DNA from: Treponema sp.
GTDB taxonomy: Bacteria > Spirochaetota > Spirochaetia > Treponematales > Treponemataceae
NCBI GenBank assembly: GCA_016286365.1
Contig: JAEESN010000017.1
Coordinates: 1-60,657 of the forward strand
Reading direction: 5' to 3'
DNA length: 60,657 nucleotides
The position numbers were made by a program, and so were the translations under genes. The notes below the pieces were generated by a model that was not told the DNA's origin, searched no databases, and was given only the letters and a program-made list of their open reading frames with translations. Positions 44,004 to 53,146 of this stretch are shown here, piece by piece. Every line of letters begins with the position of its first letter. The stretch's first letter is position 1.

Positions 44004-44843
44004 ATGAAACACGAAGATTCAGTTTTATCTATGTACTTAAAGGAAATCAACAAAATACCGCTTCTCTCTCACGAAGAAGAAACTGAACTTGCATTAAAAG
44101 CCCAGGCCGGCGACGTAAATGCAAAGAATAAGATTATCAACGCTAACCTTCGTTTTGTAGTAAACGTTGCAAAAAAATATCAGAATCACGGGCTCGACCT
44201 GGAAGACTTAATCAGCGAAGGAAACATCGGTCTTATGACTGCAATCGAAAAGTTTGATGTTTCTAAAGGCTATCACTTTATTTCTTATGCCGTATGGTGG
44301 ATCCGCCAGTGCATCCTTAAAGCTGTATGCGAAAAGAGCCGTGCAATCCGCCTTCCATTGAATAAGGCAAATGAACTTGTAAGAATTGAACACGCACGCA
44401 AGGCAGTAAGCGGCAAAAAGACTGAACAGGAAACTTACGAAGAAATTGCAGATATGCTCAATATTGATTCTTCACATGTACGCGAAATGATCAATATCTC
44501 TTCCGATATGATTTCTCTTGATGCTGAATTGAGCGGCTCGGAAGAAAACCGTAATCAGCTTCTTGATTACCAGGAAGACACACGCTACAAGAGACCTGAA
44601 GAACAGGCTATTGAAAACTCTCTTTCTTCAGAAATCGACACTGTACTCGATACCCTTACTCCAAACGAAGCAAAGGTTATCAAGCTCCGCTACGGTTTAA
44701 ACGGTGCAAAACCAATGTCCCTTAAAGAAGTTGGAGACCGCTGCAACCTCACAAAAGAAAGAATCCGCCAGATTGAAAAACATGCAATCATCAGATTACA
44801 GAATCCTTCGAGAAGCGCACGTCTTTCTGCATATGTTGCTTAA
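44004..44843 (+). CDS. Group 2 RNA polymerase sigma factor (RpoS-like)
   Basis: The 279-residue factor has sigma regions 1.2 to 4 without the long region 1.1 of primary sigma factors. Region 1.2 is DSVLSMYLKEINKIPLLS, and region 2 is FVVNVAKKYQNHGLDLEDLISEGNIGLM with SYAVWWIRQCILKAV (-10 recognition). Region 4.2 is TKERIRQIEKHAIIRLQ. It is thus an alternative factor of the RpoD/RpoS group. A perfect sigma-54 promoter precedes it, and AAGGAG sits nine bases before the ATG. In Borrelia rpoS is switched on by RpoN in the same way, so a stress or host-signal cascade is likely. Confidence 0.9.
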   Translation: MKHEDSVLSMYLKEINKIPLLSHEEETELALKAQAGDVNAKNKIINANLRFVVNVAKKYQNHGLDLEDLISEGNIGLMTAIEKFDVSKGYHFISYAVWWIRQCILKAVCEKSRAIRLPLNKANELVRIEHARKAVSGKKTEQETYEEIADMLNIDSSHVREMINISSDMISLDAELSGSEENRNQLLDYQEDTRYKRPEEQAIENSLSSEIDTVLDTLTPNEAKVIKLRYGLNGAKPMSLKEVGDRCNLTKERIRQIEKHAIIRLQNPSRSARLSAYVA

Positions 44844-44934
44844 AACTGTCACATCGTGTATCGCTGCATAGAAAAAAATTGTGTTATAAGGTATAATTGT
44901 TCTATTATATAAATAATTATTTAAGGAATAAAAA

Positions 44935-46578
44935 ATGCCTATAACACAATATCTTGAACGCAACGCAGAAATCTATGCAACAGACTGCGCATTAGTAGAA
45001 TTAAATCCTGAAGTAAAAGAAAACAGACGCATCACATGGAAGGAATATGACCTTACTCAGCCTGAACCAAATCTTCCATATCGTCGCGAAATAAACTGGA
45101 GAATTTTCAACGAAAAAGCTAACCGCTGTGCACACTATCTTTTAGACCGCGGAGTAAAGAAAGGAGACAAGGTTGGTATCCTCATGATGAACTGCCTTGA
45201 ATGGCTTCCGATTTATTTTGGAATCTTAAAGACCGGTGCTCTCGCTGTTCCTCTTAATTTCCGTTATGCATCTGACGAAATCCAGTACTGTCTGGATCTT
45301 GCAGATGTTTCCATCCTCTTTTTCGGGCCGGAATTCATCGGACGTCTGGAAGCAATTACCGATAAAATCATTGCACACCGCCTTTTGATTTATGTTGGCG
45401 AAGGAATGGCTCCGACCTTTGCAGATGATTATTTTATGTCTGTAATGAACTTTTCTTCGGAAAACCCGCACATAGTTGTCTCTGATGATGATTACGGTGC
45501 AATATATTTTTCTTCTGGAACTACAGGTTTTCCAAAGGCAATCTTACACCGCCACAGGGCTCTCATGCATTCGGCTGCCTGTGAACAGAATCACCACGGA
45601 CAGACTCACGACGATGTATTCCTCTGTATTCCACCGCTCTATCACACAGGTGCTAAGATGCACTGGTTTGGTTCTTTAATCAGCGGAAGTAAAGCCGTAT
45701 TACTCAGAGGAACAAAACCGGAACCTGTTATTAAAGCCGTAAGCGAAGAACGCTGTACAATCGTATGGATGCTCGTCCCATGGGCCCAGGATATTCTTGA
45801 TGCTCTTGACCGCGGCGAAATCAAACTCGAAAACTACCACTTAAGTCAGTGGAGATTAACTCATATGGGAGCCCAGCCAATTCCACGTAAACTCGTAGCA
45901 GACTGGCTCAAATACTTCCCTCATCACGAATACGACACAAACTATGGTCTTTCTGAATCAATCGGACCTGGATGTGTTCACCTTGGATGCGGAAACGTAC
46001 ACAAAGTTGGTGCCATTGGTATACCGGGCTTTGGATGGAAGTGCCGCATCGTAGATGAAAACCGCAAAGATGTAAAACAGGGAGAAGTTGGTGAACTTGC
46101 CGTATTCGGCCCTGGTGTTATGGTTGAATATTACAAAAATCCAAAGGCTACAGAAGAAGTTTTGGACAAGGAAGGATGGCTTTATACAGGTGATATGGCT
46201 CAGATGGACGAAGACGGATTTATCTGGCTCGTTGATCGCAAAAAAGACGTTATTATCTCTGGTGGAGAAAACATCTATCCTGTTCAGATTGAAGACTTCT
46301 TACGCAAAAACGACAAGATTAAAGACTGTGCCGTAATCGGTCTTGCAGATAAGCGCCTTGGTGAAATTGCTACAGCAATCATCGAAGTAAAGGAAGGTAT
46401 GAGCCTTACAGAAGAAGAAGTAAACGAATTCTGTATGGAGCTTCCTAAATACAAGCGCCCACGCAAACTGATTTTTGCACCTGTACCTCGTAACCCTACC
46501 GGTAAAATTGAAAAACCAAAGCTTCGCGAGATGTACAGAACAGAAGATCCATTTGCCGTAATGAAGAGTGATTCGTAA
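44935..46578 (+). CDS. AMP-dependent acyl-CoA synthetase/ligase
   Basis: The 547-residue adenylate-forming enzyme activates a carboxylic acid to acyl-AMP and then acyl-CoA. The AMP-binding loop is AIYFSSGTTGFPKAILHRH (about 183-201), followed by the TNYGLSES motif and the GWLYTGDMAQMDEDGFIWLVDRKKDVIISGGENIYP stretch that includes the hinge. The catalytic Lys is in PTGKIEKPK near the end. The substrate cannot be told, and fatty, branched or aromatic acids are possible. It is downstream of the sigma factor in the same direction, but has its own TATAAT near 44900. Confidence 0.88.
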   Translation: MPITQYLERNAEIYATDCALVELNPEVKENRRITWKEYDLTQPEPNLPYRREINWRIFNEKANRCAHYLLDRGVKKGDKVGILMMNCLEWLPIYFGILKTGALAVPLNFRYASDEIQYCLDLADVSILFFGPEFIGRLEAITDKIIAHRLLIYVGEGMAPTFADDYFMSVMNFSSENPHIVVSDDDYGAIYFSSGTTGFPKAILHRHRALMHSAACEQNHHGQTHDDVFLCIPPLYHTGAKMHWFGSLISGSKAVLLRGTKPEPVIKAVSEERCTIVWMLVPWAQDILDALDRGEIKLENYHLSQWRLTHMGAQPIPRKLVADWLKYFPHHEYDTNYGLSESIGPGCVHLGCGNVHKVGAIGIPGFGWKCRIVDENRKDVKQGEVGELAVFGPGVMVEYYKNPKATEEVLDKEGWLYTGDMAQMDEDGFIWLVDRKKDVIISGGENIYPVQIEDFLRKNDKIKDCAVIGLADKRLGEIATAIIEVKEGMSLTEEEVNEFCMELPKYKRPRKLIFAPVPRNPTGKIEKPKLREMYRTEDPFAVMKSDS

Positions 46579-46606
46579 AAAATCACTTTTCGAGGTAAAA
46601 ATCACC

Positions 46607-46634
46607 TTGCGTTATTACGTTTAAATGATATAAT
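46607..46634 (+). promoter_or_regulatory. Promoter of the rubredoxin gene
   Basis: TTGCGT (46607-46612) and TATAAT (46629-46634) are 16 bp apart. AGAAGGGG lies upstream of the start codon. Confidence 0.6.
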
Positions 46635-46669
46635 TATATATACTGAATTTTGTAGAAGGGGTTTAAGCT

Positions 46670-46828
46670 ATGGAAAGAATGCAGTGTGACAATTGCGGAC
46701 ACGTTTACGACAAAGATGAAGGAGACGCAAAAAACAACGTAGCTCCAGGAACAGCATGGGCAGATGTACCGGCAAGTTATAAATGCCCTGAATGCGGTGC
46801 TGGAAAAGACAAATTCATCATTGAATAA
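46670..46828 (+). CDS. Rubredoxin
   Basis: The 52-residue protein is a complete rubredoxin: CDNCGHVYD with Cys6 and Cys9, GTAWADVPASYKCPECGAGKDKF with the second pair. One iron is bound by the four Cys. It carries electrons for anaerobic oxidoreductases or for peroxide and superoxide reduction. The gene is short and is followed by a terminator. Confidence 0.95.
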   Translation: MERMQCDNCGHVYDKDEGDAKNNVAPGTAWADVPASYKCPECGAGKDKFIIE

Positions 46829-46849
46829 TATCCAAAAATAGTTATAAGA

Positions 46850-46900
46850 AAGGGCTGCCTTTTATGGAATTAATCTTCCGTAAGACAGCCCCTTTTTTTT
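46850..46900. terminator. Terminator between rubredoxin and GH3
   Basis: AAGGGCTG and CAGCCC with CTTxxxGGAA/TTCCxxxAAG inner pairs form a long stem, followed on the plus strand by eight T residues. A run of A residues before the stem makes it usable for the converging GH3 gene also. Confidence 0.7.
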
Positions 46901-46908
46901 ATTTTTTG

Positions 46909-49206
46909 TTATTTTTTGAAAAATCCTGTAAACTTTTTGATGTAAGTTTTGTTTGCGACATTCACAAGGAATCGGATGAATCCCGGTTTTACCTTTCCGC
47001 CGCTCATGCTTATAAGGCTTTCAAGCGGATTTTCTTTTATTCCGTTTAGTGCAATCACAACAGAAGGATCCCTTCTTGATTTTCCCCTGTTCTTAAAGCG
47101 CACAATCATACAGAAGAAGTTTTTAATAATCCTTACTAAAAGAGAAGCCTTAGACAAATCTATAAAATTATCTTCAGAAGTAAACTCCCCTGATTTATGG
47201 ATATCTTCGTATGCAGCTGTAGCGAAGAAATCCTTTAATTCATCTTTAGAAATGATGTCTGTAATTTCAGGACCTGTGATTTTTACTTCTTCCTGAAGGC
47301 GGATATCTTTTACAGAAGAACCAACGAGTATAGAGTATTCCCCGCCTATCTTTACAAAATCGTGTTTAGAGGTATCCCAAACGCAGAATGCCTTATCATC
47401 CAGAGTGATTTCAACCGCTTTTGTTTCACCAGCTTTTAAGAAAACCTTATCAAAACCGGCAAGTTCTTTTAATGGACGAATCTGTTTTACAGGGCGAACA
47501 TCGGTAATCTGAGGATTCTGAATATAAACCTGAGGAACTTCGGCACCATCATAATTTCCGGTATTTGTGATTTTAAAAGAAACTTTAGGAAGCTTTACTT
47601 TTAAGTCAGAATATTCAAACTTTGTGTAGCTCAAACCTTTTCCAAATTCGTATGCAACAGGAACCTTATATGTTTCGTAATATCTGTAGCCTGTAAAAAC
47701 TCCTTCTTTATATGGAACAGAATTTGAATCAGGAGCAAAGTTTTCATAGCATGGAGTATCTTCTATTTTAAGCGGGAAAGTTTCTGCTAGGTGTCCGCTT
47801 GGATTTGCTTTTCCCATGATTATATTTGCACAAGCTTCACCGGCAGCTTCTCCGCACAGATAAAGCTGAACAAGGCCCTTAACTTTACCAATAAAGCTTA
47901 AATCTACAGGAGAACCACTTGTATTGAATACAACAACGTTATCTGTGATTTCGCAAATCTGTTTTAGAATCTTTATCTGTTCTTTCGGGAGTTTTAAATC
48001 TTTTCTGTCAAAGCCTTCGCCCTCTGCTTCATCCATAAGTCCGCAGAAGAATAAAACAGGAATATTTTTATAGGCAGCAAGTCTTACCTGATTAACTGCA
48101 TTGTGAATATCAGGCTCATAGAAAACATCAACTCCCATATTCTTTAATGCCTGAATTACATTCGGATATTCTTTTGAATTAACGTGACTGCTTCCAGCCC
48201 CCTGAATCCTCATGTTCATTGCAAACTCACCGATTATAACAACTCTGTCTGATTTTACAGGAAGGATTCCACGGTTTCTTAAAAGCACGATTGATTCTTC
48301 GGCAAGTTTTACTGCTGTTTCGTGCTGCTGGATATAATCAACTTTTAAATCTATATGGCTTTCATTTAATTTTTTTGCAGTTGTAAGAACGTTTTTGTTA
48401 GCATTATCTAATTCTTTTTCTGTGATTTCACCGTCTTCCAAAGCCTTTGTAAGCTGCTTAGAAAAATAACCGTGTGAATCAGGCATTGCAAGATCAAGCC
48501 CCGCTTTTAAACACTTAGAAGGATTTATACAAGCTCCCCAGTCAGAAACGACAAAACCCTTGTATCCCCATTTCTTTCTTAAAAGCTCTGTCAAAAGCAT
48601 TTTATTCTGGCACGCATATACGCCGTTTATTTTATTATAAGAAGCCATGACTGCGGCCGGTTTTGAATTCTTTACTACAATTTCGAATGCGCGAAGATAA
48701 ATTTCGTGAAGCGTTCTTTCATCAATAATGCTCGAAGAAACCTGTCTTCTTTTTTCCTGATTATTGCAGGCAAAATGTTTTACACAGGCTCCCGCTCCGC
48801 TTTCCTGAATACCGTTTACAAAAGCAGATGCAAGTTTTCCGGCAAGATATGGATCCTCTGAATAATATTCAAAATTTCTTCCGCATAAAGGCGAACGCTT
48901 AATGTTTAAGCCCGGTCCCAGAATAAGGTTTACATCTTCGCTATGTGCTTCGAGTGTAAGAGCCTTTCCCATTTCTTCGAGTACATTAACATTCCATGTG
49001 GATGCTATAGCGCTTGCAGTAGGAAAACAGGTAGCTAAATTACTTTCATTTATATTTGAAACATTGCTTTCTTTCTGTTTTCTTAATCCGTGAGGGCCAT
49101 CGCTCATTGTAATGACTGGAACCTTTCCCTGAGCATCGAATGTATTCCAGCTTCCCTGCCCTTCAAATAATCTGATTTTTTCTTCTGTAGTTAAATCTTC
49201 ATACAT
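46909..49206 (-). CDS. GH3 beta-glucosidase
   Basis: The 765-residue enzyme has no signal peptide and so cleaves imported glucosides. The barrel has GFVSDWGACINPS with nucleophile Asp222, then the sandwich with FFCGLMDEAEGEGFDRKDLKLPKEQ. A fibronectin III-like domain (VSFKITNTGNYDGAEVPQVYIQNP) and a basic C-terminal extension follow. It is the downstream gene of the ABC-transport cluster but is separated by a terminator. TATAAT is present upstream, so it may have a promoter of its own. Beta-glucosidase or beta-xylosidase specificity is not settled. Confidence 0.9.
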   Translation of the reverse strand: MYEDLTTEEKIRLFEGQGSWNTFDAQGKVPVITMSDGPHGLRKQKESNVSNINESNLATCFPTASAIASTWNVNVLEEMGKALTLEAHSEDVNLILGPGLNIKRSPLCGRNFEYYSEDPYLAGKLASAFVNGIQESGAGACVKHFACNNQEKRRQVSSSIIDERTLHEIYLRAFEIVVKNSKPAAVMASYNKINGVYACQNKMLLTELLRKKWGYKGFVVSDWGACINPSKCLKAGLDLAMPDSHGYFSKQLTKALEDGEITEKELDNANKNVLTTAKKLNESHIDLKVDYIQQHETAVKLAEESIVLLRNRGILPVKSDRVVIIGEFAMNMRIQGAGSSHVNSKEYPNVIQALKNMGVDVFYEPDIHNAVNQVRLAAYKNIPVLFFCGLMDEAEGEGFDRKDLKLPKEQIKILKQICEITDNVVVFNTSGSPVDLSFIGKVKGLVQLYLCGEAAGEACANIIMGKANPSGHLAETFPLKIEDTPCYENFAPDSNSVPYKEGVFTGYRYYETYKVPVAYEFGKGLSYTKFEYSDLKVKLPKVSFKITNTGNYDGAEVPQVYIQNPQITDVRPVKQIRPLKELAGFDKVFLKAGETKAVEITLDDKAFCVWDTSKHDFVKIGGEYSILVGSSVKDIRLQEEVKITGPEITDIISKDELKDFFATAAYEDIHKSGEFTSEDNFIDLSKASLLVRIIKNFFCMIVRFKNRGKSRRDPSVVIALNGIKENPLESLISMSGGKVKPGFIRFLVNVANKTYIKKFTGFFKK

Positions 49207-49248
49207 TTTGAACTCACCTTGATTCTGACATTATACAGTTTTTTGTAG

Positions 49249-49280
49249 AAAAAAACACTCCCCAAAAACTTTGGGGAGTG
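49249..49280 (-). terminator. Terminator between permease and GH3 genes
   Basis: CACTCCCCAAA (49256-49266) pairs with TTTGGGGAGTG (49270-49280) on a short loop, and seven T residues follow on the minus strand. It would stop or reduce read-through into the GH3 gene. Confidence 0.75.
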
Positions 49281-49320
49281 CAAATATTTGTATAATAAAA
49301 GGAGATACTTCTATTATTGT

Positions 49321-50517
49321 TTATTCTTTTATAGCTCCGCCGGCAACACCTTCTGCAAGCTTCTTCTGGAAGATAAAGTAGATTACAAGGACCGGAAGAG
49401 TTGCAATAATAAGCGCCGCAATCTGCCATCCAAGCTGAATACCTGTTCGACTAGAGAATGAGTATACACCTACAGGCAATGACTTGGTTCCTTCTTTAGA
49501 TGCCATTACGAGTACTAAAAGGAATTCGTTCCAGATTCCAAGTGCTGTCATAATACTGATTGTTACAATTACAGGGATAGTCATCGGTACAATAATACTG
49601 ATGAATGTTCTGAATGGAGTTGCACCATCAATATAAGCTGATTCTACAAGGCTGTATGGAAGTCCCCTGATATAAGTAGAAGACAACATTACTGCCATTG
49701 GAAGACCGAATGCCGTGTAAACAAGAATAATACCAATGTGTGTATCTGTAAGATGTAAGTTTGTAAGCATAAGGAACAGAGGTACTAAAAGCTGGTTTAC
49801 ATCAAGAAGATATCCAAGTCCAACAAGAGCTGCGATTATTGCAGATGCCTTTTTGAACTTAAACTTTGTAGTTCCGTATCCGAGCATAAGACCAAGAAGA
49901 ACAACAAGGATTGTAGAAACTACCGTATAAATAATACTGTTAAGGAACTTCATTGCAAGTTCACCGCGGGCCCATGCAGAAGTATAGTTCCACCAGATTG
50001 TCTGCCACGAGAACTTATTCTGGAATTTACGAGGGAGGTCAGATACTAAAATCTGTACATCCGTTCCAGGTTGAAGGTCTTTCAGCACTCTTCCGTCCGA
50101 AGTAACTACATCAGGAGAAATATCATCACGGAGGAGAAAGTGAACCTTAATTCTTTTGTGACCACCAATATTTGGAGATTCAAGAATCAAAAGCTTTTCG
50201 TTGATTTTTTTAAGGTCTTTTGAAGATTCAATTCCGAGCTTCTCTAAAAATCCTTTAGGATAATAAATATTTGTCTGAGGTGGTACTACATCAAGCTTAG
50301 CCTTCTTAAAGCTGAATAATTCTTTAGGCCATGCATAAATATTTTTTGTAAGCTCTTCGTTTGTCTTAAAAGAAGAATAAGTCATCCAGAATAACGGAGC
50401 AATAGTAATCAGTGTCCACAAGATAAAGATGAAATATGAAACTGATTTTGGAGCAATTCTTGATAAAGCCGAAGGAACCTTTATTGTTTCTTTGTTATCT
50501 TTTTCTACCTTTGCCAT
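49321..50517 (-). CDS. ABC sugar transporter permease, MalG family, with large extra loop
   Basis: The 398-residue permease has the usual six-segment carbohydrate permease core. The EAA loop is in VESAYIDGATPFRTFISIIVPMTIPVIVT. Between the first and second segments it carries about 130 residues, with the motif SWQTIWWNYTSAWARGELAMKF only at their end. MalG-type proteins usually have a loop of about 40. The inserted part is charged and beta-rich and probably faces the outside. The start at 50517 has GAGGAG overlapping the stop of the partner permease gene. Confidence 0.88.
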   Translation of the reverse strand: MAKVEKDNKETIKVPSALSRIAPKSVSYFIFILWTLITIAPLFWMTYSSFKTNEELTKNIYAWPKELFSFKKAKLDVVPPQTNIYYPKGFLEKLGIESSKDLKKINEKLLILESPNIGGHKRIKVHFLLRDDISPDVVTSDGRVLKDLQPGTDVQILVSDLPRKFQNKFSWQTIWWNYTSAWARGELAMKFLNSIIYTVVSTILVVLLGLMLGYGTTKFKFKKASAIIAALVGLGYLLDVNQLLVPLFLMLTNLHLTDTHIGIILVYTAFGLPMAVMLSSTYIRGLPYSLVESAYIDGATPFRTFISIIVPMTIPVIVTISIMTALGIWNEFLLVLVMASKEGTKSLPVGVYSFSSRTGIQLGWQIAALIIATLPVLVIYFIFQKKLAEGVAGGAIKE

Positions 50518-50518
50518 A

Positions 50519-51469
50519 TTAGTACTCCTCATCTGTTCCAAGTTTCTTACCAACAAACTTACTGAACATAATCATTACTACGCTTATAAGAACGATGATG
50601 TTAGAAATTGTCGCACCATAAGCAAAACGCATAGGATCTTTTGCATTACCAAATGCTACACGATACATGTAAATTGGAAGAACTTCTGTATTAATACGTG
50701 CCTTTCCTTCTGCAGCAAGAGAGAAGATAAGGGCGAATCCTTTGAGGGAACCTGCAATTGCAAGAATACAAGAAGTAAGGATAGAACCTGCAAGAAGAGG
50801 AATTGTAATCTTAAAGAAGATTTTTACTTCTGAAGCACCATCAATCTTTGCAGCTTCGAACATACTTTCGTTAATTTTCTGGAGGTTAGCAAGGAAGATA
50901 ATCATATAGAATCCGGTATACATCCAGATAAGGGCAATTGCGATTGGAGTCATACATCTGTTTGGATCAAGCATTGCATCGAACTGTGCCTTTGGATTTC
51001 CTGTAAAATACTGCATGATTTTTGCAACAGGACCGTCTACCATAAAGAGCATTCTCCACATGATACCGATTACGATTGTAGAAAGGAACTGTGGAAGGAA
51101 TACCATCGACTGGAAGAAGCCGGCACCCTTTACCTGCTTTCTGTAAAGAATGAATGCAAGTATGAATCCGATTGGAATCTGTCCGAATACAGATACAAGA
51201 ACAACAATCATATTGTTCTTTAAAGCATAAACGAACTCAGGTGTGTTTACAGCCTGGGCATTAACAGTACCCTTATTCATTGTTATTACTTTGATGTAGT
51301 TCGAAAGTCCGACAAATTTTGTTCCTGTACCAATGTTAGGATTGTAGTTTGTCAAACTTAAGAAAACTGAATAGAAAATCGGATAAGCAATAATGAACAA
51401 ATAGATAAGAAGTCCAGGAAGAACAAAACCTAAAAAGGTTAGTAATTCACGTCTATCAGCCTTTTTCAC
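50519..51469 (-). CDS. ABC sugar transporter permease, MalF family
   Basis: The 316-residue permease has six membrane segments and the EAA motif FEAAKIDGASEVKIFFKITIPLLAGS. The start is a GTG with GAGGAG six bases before it. The MalG-type partner follows almost directly, with its start one base past the stop. A promoter at 51529-51558 and a terminator at 51629-51676 separate this gene from the binding-protein gene, so permeases are made in smaller amount. No ATPase subunit (MsmK type) is encoded in the window. Confidence 0.92.
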   Translation of the reverse strand: MKKADRRELLTFLGFVLPGLLIYLFIIAYPIFYSVFLSLTNYNPNIGTGTKFVGLSNYIKVITMNKGTVNAQAVNTPEFVYALKNNMIVVLVSVFGQIPIGFILAFILYRKQVKGAGFFQSMVFLPQFLSTIVIGIMWRMLFMVDGPVAKIMQYFTGNPKAQFDAMLDPNRCMTPIAIALIWMYTGFYMIIFLANLQKINESMFEAAKIDGASEVKIFFKITIPLLAGSILTSCILAIAGSLKGFALIFSLAAEGKARINTEVLPIYMYRVAFGNAKDPMRFAYGATISNIIVLISVVMIMFSKFVGKKLGTDEEY

Positions 51470-51528
51470 TTTATACTCCTCTTATTTGATTTTTTAATAT
51501 TTTATAAGTAATCGTTTACTCCTATATT

Positions 51529-51558
51529 AGTATACAACCATGTAGAAATAAACTGTAA
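51529..51558 (-). promoter_or_regulatory. Secondary promoter before the permease genes
   Basis: TTACAG (51553-51558) and TATACT (51529-51534) on the minus strand are 18 bp apart, downstream of the binding-protein terminator. Confidence 0.5.
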
Positions 51559-51628
51559 TATTCTGATTTAGTCTTGTAATCCTTTTTTAATTCTTTTAGT
51601 TATACTTTAATTCTGATTAAAAATTTTT

Positions 51629-51676
51629 AGAAAAAAAGGGGTATTTCTATAAAAAAACTGTATAAAAATACCCCTT
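51629..51676 (-). terminator. Terminator hairpin between binding-protein and permease genes
   Basis: AAGGGGTATTT (51636-51646) pairs with AAATACCCCTT (51666-51676), and a T run follows on the minus strand. Such partial terminators let an ABC binding protein be made in excess. Confidence 0.75.
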
Positions 51677-51712
51677 ATAAATGCAGTAATTAACTAAAAA
51701 TTAATTTACAAA

Positions 51713-53005
51713 TTACTGAGCATCAAACTGTTTCTGAACGTTTTCTGCAAGAGTTTTAGCATCAATTTTTCCTCTTACGATATCCTGCATACCAGCGTTC
51801 AAAGTATCATTAGGAGAACCCTGAAGATATGAGTCAATTACATAGCAAGATGGGAAAGAACCAAGAGTTGCTTTTTCTGCGATACATGGATCCATTCCGT
51901 CTGGGAGTTTGAAATCCTTAAGGATTGGAGCAGAGATACCACCGTCTGAAAGTCTCTGGATAACTTCTTCATTGCTGTTGTAGAGAGCTACGAATTTCTT
52001 AGCAGCTTCAAGAACTTCTGGATTAGAAGCACCCTGTTTTGTAATACCATATCCAACCTGCCAAGCACCAGCGATTGATCCTGCTAAACCAACTTCATTT
52101 GGAAGAGGTGGAATAGGGATGAGCTTAAGGTTCTTAGAAAGTTCTGGGTAGTTAGATTCACCGAATCCCCACTGTCCATCGATGTACATAAGGTACTGAC
52201 CGTTTAAGAAGTTTGATTTACCTGTACCATCATCAACTAAAACTGAATCTGGATCAAGGATACCGTCTTTTACTAAAGTAGCAAGAACATCAAGACCATT
52301 TACGAATCCTTTGTCTGTGAATTTAACTTCTTTGTTTACAGCTTTTTCGATCCATTTTGCATCACCAGTTGTACGAGCGATAATAGCTGACATTACACAA
52401 GATCCCCATACCCATGCATCAGCACCGTGTGTTGATAAACAGATAATTCCGTTGTCTTTACAAAGTTTAGCAAGAGCTTTCCATTCATCATAAGTTGTAG
52501 GAAGTTTTCCACCGATCTTGTTCAAGAGTTCCATATTAACACCAACAACTGTACAATAGTTAGATCCACCGAGTGGTAAATATGGTTTTACACCAGTTCC
52601 GAAGAAATCAGGAATCTGTGAAACATCGATGTTGCTTGGGAAGTAAGGTGTGTTATCAATCTGCTGTCCAGCTTCCTGCCAAGAACCACCCCAACGAGCA
52701 TCTGCACCCATATAAGCTACATCTGGAGCATCTCCAGCAGCGAGACGTGCAACTGCCTTCTGGTGATAAGCTTCATCATAAAGAAGTTCATAGTCAACTT
52801 TGATTCCAGGATTAGCTTTTTCAAATTCAGCAACGATACGTTTGAAAGTCTGTCCTTCTGAGTTAGAGTTGTCACCATAGCCCATTACTTTTAAAGTAAC
52901 CTGAGCAGTTTTAGCCTTTCCACCACCACATGATGTCAAACCAGCTAAAAGTCCGATCATAGCAATAACCAGACCACCTTTAAGAACTTTGCTTAAAAGT
53001 TTCAT
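51713..53005 (-). CDS. ABC sugar-binding lipoprotein
   Basis: The 430-residue family 1 binding protein has a lipoprotein signal ending LTSCGGG. The mature part has VTLKVMGYGDNSNSEGQTFKRIVAEFEKANPGIKVDYE and the typical carbohydrate-binding stretch GDAPDVAYMGADARWGGSW. It feeds the two permeases downstream. AGGAGG sits ten bases before the ATG. It is controlled from a promoter that is overlapped by a ROK-type operator. Confidence 0.9.
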   Translation of the reverse strand: MKLLSKVLKGGLVIAMIGLLAGLTSCGGGKAKTAQVTLKVMGYGDNSNSEGQTFKRIVAEFEKANPGIKVDYELLYDEAYHQKAVARLAAGDAPDVAYMGADARWGGSWQEAGQQIDNTPYFPSNIDVSQIPDFFGTGVKPYLPLGGSNYCTVVGVNMELLNKIGGKLPTTYDEWKALAKLCKDNGIICLSTHGADAWVWGSCVMSAIIARTTGDAKWIEKAVNKEVKFTDKGFVNGLDVLATLVKDGILDPDSVLVDDGTGKSNFLNGQYLMYIDGQWGFGESNYPELSKNLKLIPIPPLPNEVGLAGSIAGAWQVGYGITKQGASNPEVLEAAKKFVALYNSNEEVIQRLSDGGISAPILKDFKLPDGMDPCIAEKATLGSFPSCYVIDSYLQGSPNDTLNAGMQDIVRGKIDAKTLAENVQKQFDAQ

Positions 53006-53052
53006 AAATACTTTTCCTCCTAAATATTTAAAAAATATTTTAGACTGTTTTT

Positions 53053-53131
53053 TATCGGGAAAGTTCCCGATAGTTAGTTGAATATTTCAACTAACTTAAC
53101 GTAGTTTAACACACTATTATTTTTCTGTAAA
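53053..53131 (-). promoter_or_regulatory. Promoter and ROK operator of the sugar transport genes
   Basis: On the minus strand TTTACA (53126-53131) and TAAACT (53103-53108) are 17 bp apart. Just past the expected start lies GTTAGTTGAA-N3-TTCAACTAAC (53073-53095), a perfect 10-bp inverted repeat of the GTTAGTT...AACTAAC type used by XylR-like ROK repressors. A second perfect repeat, TATCGGGAA-N2-TTCCCGATA, follows at 53053-53072 and could be another operator or a leader hairpin. Confidence 0.75.
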
Positions 53132-53146
53132 GTTTTTTTTTAAGAT

